A stretch of 6,284 nt of DNA from Candidatus Uhrbacteria bacterium (GTDB lineage: Bacteria > Patescibacteriota > Patescibacteriia > 2-12-FULL-60-25). Shown here piece after piece: positions 1 through 4,534 of the stretch. The first letter of the stretch is position 1, and every line of letters starts with the position of its first letter. The stretch is taken from NCBI GenBank assembly GCA_023246325.1, contig JAHFIO010000052.1, positions 1 to 6,284 on the forward strand, read 5' to 3'. The translations under genes were made by a program, and so were the position numbers. The notes beneath the pieces are model-generated. The model was not told where the DNA came from. It worked only from the letters and a program-made list of their open reading frames with translations, and did no database searches.

Positions 1-1
1 T

Positions 2-292
2 ATGCTAGGACGGCTCACATGTAAAAAATGCCATTTTGTTTTTCATGAAAAAACGTCACCTCCTGCCGTGAAGGGGATATGTTCGGTATGTGGTGGAAAA
101 TTATATAAACGGCAGGATGACCGAGAGGATTTAATTCGCGCACGTTTGCGCGCATACCATTTTATGACTGAACCCTTAGCAGGATACTATCGTCGATCTG
201 GGGTATTTATGCCCGTGAAAGCCGAGCTCACAACTGAAATCGTCTTTAAAGATATTATAAAAAAAATGGCAAAATTAGGGTTTATAGCGTAG
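2..292 (+). CDS. adk: adenylate kinase, C-terminal part (5' end outside window)
   Basis: Adenylate kinase interconverts ATP + AMP and 2 ADP in the cytoplasm. Only the last 96 or so residues are visible; the reading frame is open to the left edge, so the N-terminal P-loop and AMP-binding part lie outside the window. The visible part starts in the LID domain: GR-L-T-C with four cysteines spaced C-X2-C-X16-C-X2-C (visible residues 7, 10, 27, 30), the zinc-binding LID form found in Gram-positive and many other bacteria. It continues with the family pattern RQDDRED.IR.RL.AYH..T.PL..YY. The TAG stop forms the outer end of a long inverted repeat that separates it from map. The adk-map order is the conserved tail of the spc ribosomal-protein operon. 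The first ATG in the window is an internal Met and not a start. Identification is very secure. Confidence 0.95.
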   Translation: MLGRLTCKKCHFVFHEKTSPPAVKGICSVCGGKLYKRQDDREDLIRARLRAYHFMTEPLAGYYRRSGVFMPVKAELTTEIVFKDIIKKMAKLGFIA

Positions 293-367
293 TGTGGGGT
301 CAGGCACCAAACTGTGGATAAGAGTCAATTCATTCTTATCCACAGTTTGGTGCCTGACCCCACACTA
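290..367. repeat. long inverted repeat between adk and map (copy 1 of palindrome family)
   Basis: Two perfectly complementary 34-base arms (290-323 and 334-367) flank a 10-base centre, which can close two further pairs (one G.T, one T-A). The arm contains GGGGTCAGGCACCAAA, one variable base, then TGTGGATAAG. The same core recurs at 4370-4445. The outermost triplet is the adk TAG stop, and the last base is the A of the map ATG, so the repeat fills the intergenic gap completely. As RNA it would form a very stable hairpin between the two genes. There is no T-run after it, so it is not a standard terminator. It resembles intergenic REP/MITE-like palindromes carrying a GGGGTCAGG motif, which I recall from other bacteria near REP-associated transposases; no transposase is seen here. 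Confidence 0.9.
313..344. promoter_or_regulatory. pair of inverted DnaA-box matches inside repeat copy 1
   Basis: TGTGGATAA at 313-321 and TTATCCACA at 336-344 are both exact matches to the classic DnaA box consensus TTATNCACA, in inverted orientation and 14 bp apart. The match is seen directly; DnaA binding is inference. Because the two boxes are the two arms of one palindrome, they are a single observation and not two independent hits. Confidence 0.4.
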
Positions 368-1146
368 TGTCTCTCATAAAAACCTCGGAAGAAATTGAAG
401 CCTTAAAAGAAGGTGGTATTATTTTATGCCATGCTTTGCAACAAGCCATGAAAGTTTGTATCGCAGGTGCATCGACCGAAGATATAGACTTAGCTGCACG
501 CACATATATGGAAGCGCATGGTGCGAAACCATCTTTTTTAGGATATAAAATAAAAGGCGTGACAAATCCATTTCCTTCAACCGTTTGTATTTCAATAAAT
601 GATGAAGTTGTACATGGTACAGCGCATCCTGCACGCATAATAAAAGAAGGGGATATAGTAGGACTAGATATTGGATGTTGGTATAAAGGACTTGCGACCG
701 ATATGGCGACAACCGTCATCGTGGGCCAAGTACCCGAAAAAGTGAGCGCGCTCGTTGCTGACACTCGCGAATCATTGGTTCGCGGGTTGAGCACTATTAA
801 AGCAAAAAAAACTGTTATGGATATAGGCGCTGCTATTGAAGATTTTCTCAAACCAAAAAAATATGGCATTGTAAAAGATTTGGTTGGGCATGGTGTTGGA
901 CATGCGGTGCACGAAGAACCACCTATACCAAATTATCGCGAGCGTGGATATGCGCCAGTCATTTTAAAAACAGGAATGGTTCTCGCTATCGAGCCAATGG
1001 TGACTTTAGGCGATTGGCGTGTGCAAGTAAAATCAGATCAATGGACTATTATTACGCGCGACGGATCTTTAGCCGCGCATTTCGAAGTTACGATAGCGGT
1101 GACGGATAGCGGACACGATTTAATTACTCCTTGGCCTGACGTATGA
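367..1146 (+). CDS. map: type I methionine aminopeptidase
   Basis: Cytosolic dinuclear-metal peptidase that removes the initiator Met from new proteins. The 259-aa length is typical of the short bacterial type I form without an N-terminal extension. All five metal ligands are visible by alignment to E. coli D97/D108/H171/E204/E235: D101 (LDIG), D112 (TDMATT), H175 (GHGVGH), E209 (AIEPM), E240 (HFEV). The catalytic His is H83 (VVHG), and H182 lies in HEEP. The start at 367 gives the usual N-terminus (MSLIKTSEEIEALKEG). It begins on the last base of the inverted repeat and has no Shine-Dalgarno sequence, so translation probably depends on coupling to adk or on leaderless-like initiation. The stop overlaps the ruvX start as ATGA. 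Essential housekeeping gene, intact. Confidence 0.97.
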   Translation: MSLIKTSEEIEALKEGGIILCHALQQAMKVCIAGASTEDIDLAARTYMEAHGAKPSFLGYKIKGVTNPFPSTVCISINDEVVHGTAHPARIIKEGDIVGLDIGCWYKGLATDMATTVIVGQVPEKVSALVADTRESLVRGLSTIKAKKTVMDIGAAIEDFLKPKKYGIVKDLVGHGVGHAVHEEPPIPNYRERGYAPVILKTGMVLAIEPMVTLGDWRVQVKSDQWTIITRDGSLAAHFEVTIAVTDSGHDLITPWPDV

Positions 1147-1556
1147 GAGTTCTTGGTTTAGATTATGGTTCGCGTCATATTGGTGTGGCATTAGGTGATA
1201 CAGATTCACGCATCGCATCTCCTTGGGGAGTTATTGATTATGAAAATCGTTCAGATGCATTAGAACGCATTCACTCCATAATTCGGCAGGATGCGGTTTC
1301 TGCCATAGTAGTTGGCGTTCCACATATACTACGCGACACATCTCAAATCACCGCACAAATACGTGAAGCTCGTTCTTTTTTGCAGGATGTGGAAAAATTC
1401 GGCATTCCTGTTCATGAAACTGATGAAACAATGTCAACAAAGCTTGCGGCTGTGTATATGCGTGATCGCAATGAAAAAGGAAAACGTGATGATATGGCCG
1501 CGGTTGTTATTTTGCAAACATGGTTAGACACGAAACCTTCATTGGAAAATGAATAG
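1143..1556 (+). CDS. ruvX: RuvX/YqgF family RNase H-fold resolvase-like protein
   Basis: A 137-aa protein of the YqgF/RuvX family, which adopts an RNase H-like fold. Members are described as putative Holliday junction resolvases, and YqgF in E. coli is tied to pre-16S rRNA 5'-end processing. Visible motifs: N-terminal strand with the first acidic residue D7 in LDYGSRHIGVALGD; VVGVP at about 56-60; the HETDETMST segment (92-99) matching the family (V)DE..ST; and the C-terminal KRDDMAAVVILQTWL (114-128) supplying the last acidic residue, D116 or D117. Length is normal for the family. ATG overlaps the map TGA by the ATGA pattern, implying translational coupling and co-transcription with map. Followed by a 40-bp AT-rich gap. 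Confidence 0.93.
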   Translation: MRVLGLDYGSRHIGVALGDTDSRIASPWGVIDYENRSDALERIHSIIRQDAVSAIVVGVPHILRDTSQITAQIREARSFLQDVEKFGIPVHETDETMSTKLAAVYMRDRNEKGKRDDMAAVVILQTWLDTKPSLENE

Positions 1557-1559
1557 AAG

Positions 1560-1588
1560 TTGTGGATTATTATAATTAGTATTATATA
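1560..1588 (+). promoter_or_regulatory. possible promoter before the 185-aa gene/recO
   Basis: The 40-bp gap after ruvX is almost pure A/T. It offers TTGTGG (1560-1565), a 17-bp spacer and TATATA (1583-1588), and also an exact TATAAT at 1571-1576 that lacks a good -35 at the right distance. In such AT-rich DNA this could be chance. No Shine-Dalgarno sequence is seen before the ATG at 1597. Readthrough from map-ruvX is an equally good explanation. Confidence 0.25.
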
Positions 1589-1596
1589 TAAAAAAT

Positions 1597-2154
1597 ATGA
1601 CAGATAAACATGACGACCCACCATCAAGTAAAAAACCTCCACAGATGCCGCCAGTACTTGCACAGAAACCAGGTACAGCATCGGATGCTCTGCATACATT
1701 TGTATTGACTCAAGAAGAGGTTATATCGGATATGTCTCCTGAAGATATGCAAATTTTAAACGATCTACAATTATTTCAGACTATGGATGACATAGGAGAA
1801 GCAATGATAGAGCAAGATATTGGAGATTCGTCTTCGCAAGATGCATTTGATACACAAATCGCGCTACACCACATCTCTCAAGTAGATATATATGATGCGC
1901 AGTGTCGCTTAGATGATTTAATAGACAATCCTGACAAAAGAAAAAAACTATCTCCAAAATTTCTTCAGACAAGTATGCGCGAACATATTATTGAAAGGCT
2001 TCTTGCTCCATACAGTGAGATACTTATAACAAATCCTTCATCCGCATTAGCAAATTTTTTACAATCAGCGAAAGAAAGTCAGCTACCAAAAGAATATAGT
2101 GACATCATTGAGGCTATTCTCGTAGAAAAGATTACACATGCCTTATCTCCGTGA
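1597..2154 (+). CDS. acidic protein of unknown function upstream of recO
   Basis: I do not recognise a family. The 185-aa product has a polar, Pro/Lys/Asp-rich N-terminus (about 1-30, DDPPSSKKPPQMPP) that is probably disordered. A strongly acidic middle follows (about 38-86, many D/E, with MSPEDMQILNDLQLF suggesting a helix). The C-terminal half (about 90-182) is likely helical (DIYDAQCRLDDLIDNPDKR, then EHIIERLLAPYSEIL and YSDIIEAILVEKI). No signal peptide, membrane segment, Cys motif or catalytic signature is visible. The start ATG lacks a clear Shine-Dalgarno site. Its last 17 nt overlap the recO start in another frame, so the two are probably translated together. The context (ruvX before, recO after) hints at a link to nucleic-acid maintenance but does not establish one. 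The gene itself looks real: long frame, compact operon position, base use like its neighbours. Confidence 0.75.
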   Translation: MTDKHDDPPSSKKPPQMPPVLAQKPGTASDALHTFVLTQEEVISDMSPEDMQILNDLQLFQTMDDIGEAMIEQDIGDSSSQDAFDTQIALHHISQVDIYDAQCRLDDLIDNPDKRKKLSPKFLQTSMREHIIERLLAPYSEILITNPSSALANFLQSAKESQLPKEYSDIIEAILVEKITHALSP

Positions 2155-2782
2155 CACGGTTTTCGTTTTATCCAAATCACCTTTCCGCGAACAGGATCGC
2201 GCATGTATTGTGTATGGTCGCGAACATGGTTTATTATATGCGGTTGCGCGTAGCGCTTCATCAAAAAAATCTAAACAAGCACCACATCTTGAACCACTAA
2301 CCGTATCTCATATTATGATTGCAAAGGGCGCTACTTTTGATAAACTTGCAGTCGCACGTGCAGAACCGCGTTCATGGTATGCACATACACACCCACGTCT
2401 TGCACATTATGCTATAGCACTTGGATTTACAGGTCTCGCGCAAAAATTATTATATCCGGGTGTCGTAGATGAAAATATTTTTAATTTATTTTGTGAACTA
2501 TGTGAAATAACGGGTAATCTTCCGCAAGAACCATCTCTCGAACGATCAAGATTTATTTTTTCTGCTGCAACGGTTAAATTACTCGATATGCTTGGATATG
2601 CGCCAGCTCCACATCCTGCCTACCCGGTGATTGCATTTATGCAAAGGTCCCCATTACGTGATTGTCTACGTATCACCGCAACTACCCATGAATTAGACCG
2701 TGCATCTAGCTTTGTGGATGAGGCTCTTACTCATACACCGCTTCAGGATGACAGCGCATCTAAACATATGATATTATTTTAA
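2138..2782 (+). CDS. recO: DNA repair protein RecO
   Basis: RecO is the recombination mediator of the RecFOR pathway: it binds ssDNA and SSB, works with RecR, and helps load RecA at gaps. The N-terminal OB-fold (about 1-75) matches the family pattern: RDTVFVLSKSPFREQDR (5-21), then YGREHGLLYAVARSASSKKSK (26-46), then HLEPLTVSHIMIAKG and FDKLAVARAE (67-76). The rest is the helical C-terminal domain (YAIALGFTGLAQKLLYPG, then FSAATVKLLDMLGYAP). At 214 aa it is somewhat short for RecO (usually about 230-260), and no Cys4 zinc finger is seen, which is also true of E. coli RecO. The start at 2138 lies inside the preceding gene (17-nt overlap) with only a weak purine stretch (AGAAAAG) upstream. The next gene starts 3 nt after the stop. 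Confidence 0.88.
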   Translation: MPYLRDTVFVLSKSPFREQDRACIVYGREHGLLYAVARSASSKKSKQAPHLEPLTVSHIMIAKGATFDKLAVARAEPRSWYAHTHPRLAHYAIALGFTGLAQKLLYPGVVDENIFNLFCELCEITGNLPQEPSLERSRFIFSAATVKLLDMLGYAPAPHPAYPVIAFMQRSPLRDCLRITATTHELDRASSFVDEALTHTPLQDDSASKHMILF

Positions 2783-2785
2783 TAT

Positions 2786-3007
2786 ATGAAACAATCACCT
2801 TCATACGAACAACAAACAACACGCGTCAGTAAGCAGGATGAAATGCACCATGACATATCCGGTATGGGTGGAAATAGCGTCGGCAGGATGGGGACAGAAA
2901 CAAAGGTGCCATTGGTAGACATAAGTCCAAAATTACGAGCACGATGGGCGGAGCAAAAAGCTGAGCGTGATAGAATAGCAATTGAAAAAGCGGAGAAAGG
3001 GTTATAG
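2786..3007 (+). CDS. small hydrophilic protein of unknown function
   Basis: A 73-aa product with no recognised family. The first 40 or so residues are polar and Gln/Ser/Thr/Gly-rich (KQSPSYEQQTTRVSKQDEM; ISGMGGNSVGRMG) and probably unstructured. Residues 46-72 (SPKLRARWAEQKAERDRIAIEKAEKG) form a highly charged likely helix that could bind nucleic acid or another protein. It starts 3 nt after the recO stop and sits before a hairpin with a T-run, so it is probably the last gene of this transcription unit. There is no clear Shine-Dalgarno sequence, which suggests coupling to recO. Real coding is likely from its position, but short length limits confidence. Confidence 0.6.
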   Translation: MKQSPSYEQQTTRVSKQDEMHHDISGMGGNSVGRMGTETKVPLVDISPKLRARWAEQKAERDRIAIEKAEKGL

Positions 3008-3021
3008 TTTGATTTTTTATA

Positions 3022-3054
3022 TAAAAAGTGCTTAGATAAACTAAGTTCTTTTTA
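3022..3054 (+). terminator. possible rho-independent terminator after the recO operon
   Basis: An AT-rich hairpin: inner stem CTTAG/CTAAG (3031-3035 with 3041-3045) with loop ATAAA, one G.T pair and one mismatch, then AAAAAG pairing with CTTTTT, ending in a five-T run (3049-3053). The shape suits a terminator, possibly working in both directions, but G/C content is low. It ends just before the GGAGG of the next gene, leaving no room for a promoter downstream. If it terminates upstream transcripts, the next gene's own leader would also contain it, so an attenuator or 5'UTR hairpin role is possible. TTGATT (3009-3014) and TATAAA (3020-3025) are the nearest, poor promoter-like hexamers. Confidence 0.4.
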
Positions 3055-3065
3055 CGGAGGTTCAC

Positions 3066-3743
3066 ATGTTCATACGTTATGATCATTACGCAGAATATAC
3101 TGGTGCAAAGCCACATGCAGAGCAAGCCAGTATTCTGAAAGAAGTGTTTCCAGAACTGAAAACATATAGTGAAAAATTGTGTGATGAACCTATCCTGCCG
3201 GGGTCGGAAGGAAAATTTCTTATTCCGGACTGGCGAAAAATTTCTTCACAGTATGGCGCGGCAGTGTGCAAAGTTATACAAAAACTTGCAGAACGTAGAC
3301 AGGTGGAAAATTATCGTGAATGTCAATTTTCACCAAAGTATATTCAGCAAAAACCACATTCGCATGTGATGTGGGGAGAGCTGAATATATGGCAAACGAA
3401 ATTTGATATCTATGTATTGGATGCGCAATTCGGTTTGCGGCATCGGGAAAAAAGTATACACGATGTTCGTGTATATAGGCCTGAAGTTCATGAAACCGTG
3501 ACTGAGTATCTTTTGGGTGCATATGCCGGGCTCATTATGCTTCTCACACATCCGGAACGAGAAAGGTCTTTCGAGCAAGTTCATCCTGATTTTGGTGGTG
3601 ATGAATATGCTCCTTATGGAGATGGGGTATTCACCATGGCTACTTCATCCTGCTTTTATGAGAGCAAATTGCAGTTTTATGCATCGGTTATTGATCAACC
3701 GCGTAAATCGTATGGCTGCATTTCAGGGTTTTTGAAGGCTTGA
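3066..3743 (+). CDS. protein of unknown function, 225 aa
   Basis: No family recognised. The start is well supported: GGAGG at 3056-3060, 5 nt before the ATG, a much better site than in the recO operon. The product is soluble-looking, without a signal peptide. Segments: polar N-terminal part (1-50); a helical stretch with LIPDWRKISSQYGAAVCKVIQKLAERR (52-78); YRECQFSPKYIQQKPHSHVMWGELNIW (83-109), rich in aromatics and His; a possible short hydrophobic helix LLGAYAGLIMLLTHPE (149-163), too short and context-poor for a confident membrane span; and a Gly/Asp/Tyr-rich C-terminus (FGGDEYAPYGDGVF). Base composition resembles the operon around it. Its stop codon overlaps the -35 box of the next promoter, and no terminator follows, so its transcript may run into the next gene. 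Confidence 0.75.
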   Translation: MFIRYDHYAEYTGAKPHAEQASILKEVFPELKTYSEKLCDEPILPGSEGKFLIPDWRKISSQYGAAVCKVIQKLAERRQVENYRECQFSPKYIQQKPHSHVMWGELNIWQTKFDIYVLDAQFGLRHREKSIHDVRVYRPEVHETVTEYLLGAYAGLIMLLTHPERERSFEQVHPDFGGDEYAPYGDGVFTMATSSCFYESKLQFYASVIDQPRKSYGCISGFLKA

Positions 3744-3768
3744 CAGGTTCGGCTATCTATGCTAGATT
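3740..3768 (+). promoter_or_regulatory. strong sigma70-type promoter with extended -10
   Basis: Perfect -35 TTGACA (3740-3745), 17-bp spacer, -10 TAGATT (3763-3768; 4 of 6 consensus bases) preceded by TG one base upstream (TGC), i.e. an extended -10. The -35 overlaps the stop codon of the upstream gene. Predicted start of transcription is about 3774-3777, giving a leader of about 40 nt. A small dyad GCTA-GAT-TAGC (3761-3771) lies over the -10 and could be an operator, but it is short enough to be chance. Confidence 0.75.
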
Positions 3769-3801
3769 AGCTTATAGTTGTCACTGGTTCTTTTCTCATA
3801 T

Positions 3802-3806
3802 GGAGG
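3802..3806 (+). promoter_or_regulatory. ribosome-binding site that fixes the start at 3814
   Basis: GGAGG lies 7 nt before the ATG at 3814. The frame is open further upstream to a TTG at 3778, but that codon is next to the predicted transcription start and has no ribosome-binding site, so 3814 is the chosen start. Confidence 0.8.
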
Positions 3807-3813
3807 TTTCATC

Positions 3814-4317
3814 ATGCATACGTCTACCGATTCGCGCAGCAACCGCCGGAACAACGAGGATGCTCGTCCCAAGGACACCTCGCCCGTGGTCGTCTTCGAC
3901 AAGAACACGTTCGAGGCCCACAACTGGCGCAAGTTCGTCATGTACTTCCGCTACGGTGTGATGCGGACGGAGAAGGGTGCCATGCACTGTCCGACTCTGG
4001 ATCTGGGTACCATGACGCTCGCTTTCGATCAGGATCGTCACGAGTACTTTTTCTACGGCACGTCGAATTCGGAGACCTACCCCGACAACAAAGACAAGAG
4101 CCGTGTGATCGAGTGTGAGGGTACGAGCGCCATGGCGATCGAGCATGCGCTCGAGCGTCTCTGCATCGACAAGCACAAGAAGATGCTGGTCGTGACTCTC
4201 CCAGGAAACGGTATCGTTCGTATCTGGAAGGGTGGGCTTTTCCAGGGTCTTCGCGTGTGGGCTGCGGGCGTTCCCGAAACCCTTCCTGCTGCCGAAACGG
4301 CAGGATACCGACTCTGA
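3814..4317 (+). CDS. GC-rich, apparently highly expressed protein of unknown function, 167 aa
   Basis: I do not recognise the family. The N-terminus (1-24) is polar and Asn/Arg/Asp-rich, likely disordered. A compact domain follows: VVVFDKNTFEAHNWRKFVMYFRYG (25-48), TLDLGTMTLAFD (61-72), HEYFFYGTSNSE (76-87), IECEGTSAMAIEHALERLCIDKHKKMLVVTLPG (99-131), GIVRIWKGGLFQGLRVWAAGVPE (133-155). Alternating beta-like strands and one helix suggest a small alpha/beta fold. No catalytic motif, signal peptide or membrane span is seen. The gene is a stand-alone unit: extended -10 promoter, GGAGG 7 nt before ATG, and a terminator 18 nt after the stop. Codon use differs sharply from its neighbours: 17 of 20 codons at 3841-3900 end in G/C, and 9 of 10 Lys are AAG. 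This fits either strong translational selection or recent transfer from a GC-richer genome. Confidence 0.85.
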   Translation: MHTSTDSRSNRRNNEDARPKDTSPVVVFDKNTFEAHNWRKFVMYFRYGVMRTEKGAMHCPTLDLGTMTLAFDQDRHEYFFYGTSNSETYPDNKDKSRVIECEGTSAMAIEHALERLCIDKHKKMLVVTLPGNGIVRIWKGGLFQGLRVWAAGVPETLPAAETAGYRL

Positions 4318-4335
4318 TTTTTCAGAGGTCACTTC

Positions 4336-4370
4336 AACCGTTATAACAGAAATGTTATGACGGTTTTTTT
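4336..4370 (+). terminator. rho-independent terminator with GAAA tetraloop
   Basis: A 13-bp stem (4336-4348 with 4353-4365, AACCGTTATAACA against TGTTATGACGGTT, with one U.G pair) is closed by a GAAA tetraloop (4349-4352). It runs into seven T residues (4364-4370). It ends transcription of the GC-rich gene. The large palindrome starts at the last T of the T-run. Confidence 0.88.
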
Positions 4371-4445
4371 ATTGGGGTCAGGCACCAAAGTGTGGATAAG
4401 TTTTTTTAAAAAAACTTATCCACACTTTGGTGCCTGACCCCAATA
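4370..4445. repeat. 76-bp perfect palindrome (copy 2 of palindrome family)
   Basis: Every base from 4370 to 4407 pairs with its partner at 4408-4445, with no spacer; the centre is T7A7. Each arm contains GGGGTCAGGCACCAAA, one base, TGTGGATAAG, the same core as the repeat at 290-367. The single variable base differs between copies (C at 312, G at 4390) and is matched on the opposite arm (G at 345, C at 4425), so the pairing is kept. It lies between a terminator and the promoter of the next operon. It could extrude as a cruciform or fold as an RNA hairpin. No transposase or target-site duplication is visible. Confidence 0.92.
4391..4424. promoter_or_regulatory. pair of inverted DnaA-box matches inside repeat copy 2
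   Basis: TGTGGATAA (4391-4399) and TTATCCACA (4416-4424) match the DnaA box consensus exactly, inverted and 16 bp apart around the T7A7 centre. Binding by DnaA is inference; the boxes are part of the repeat arms and so are not independent of those in copy 1. Confidence 0.4.
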
Positions 4446-4459
4446 TCCTTGACATATAA

Positions 4460-4488
4460 TTGACGACTAAAAATTGCACACCTACTAT
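4460..4488 (+). promoter_or_regulatory. promoter of the phosphoesterase pair
   Basis: TTGACG (4460-4465; 5 of 6 of the -35 consensus), 17-bp spacer, TACTAT (4483-4488; 4 of 6 of the -10). Predicted transcription start is near 4495, giving a leader of about 40 nt before the ATG at 4535. An overlapping TTGACA (4449-4454) followed directly by TATAAT (4455-4460) is also present, but neither has a partner at the usual distance. Confidence 0.6.
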
Positions 4489-4534
4489 GTAAGAAGTCCC
4501 TTGGACAATAACAACACATACAAGGAAGTGACTC

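Noticed and set aside
336..869. 177-codon open frame on the - strand
   Set aside because: Antisense shadow of map, whose + strand frame has all five metal ligands.
1561..1569. TGTGGATTA near-match to a DnaA box after ruvX, and similar GTGGAT strings inside genes (about 2714, 5183)
   Set aside because: Each departs from the consensus and none lies in a palindrome or cluster, so chance is the simpler explanation.
3778..3813. Upstream TTG start extending the GC-rich gene by 12 codons
   Set aside because: It coincides with the predicted transcription start and lacks a ribosome-binding site; GGAGG is properly spaced from ATG 3814.
3796..4332. Long open frame of 178 codons on the - strand opposite the GC-rich gene
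   Set aside because: GC-rich coding DNA readily keeps antisense frames open. The + strand gene has promoter, ribosome-binding site and terminator in the right order, and the antisense product looks like low-complexity Val/Arg/His/Glu shadow translation.
4370..4445. Origin of replication from DnaA-box matches
   Set aside because: Only two boxes, both arms of one palindrome, without dnaA/dnaN, a box cluster or an AT-rich unwinding region; a dispersed repeat explains them better.
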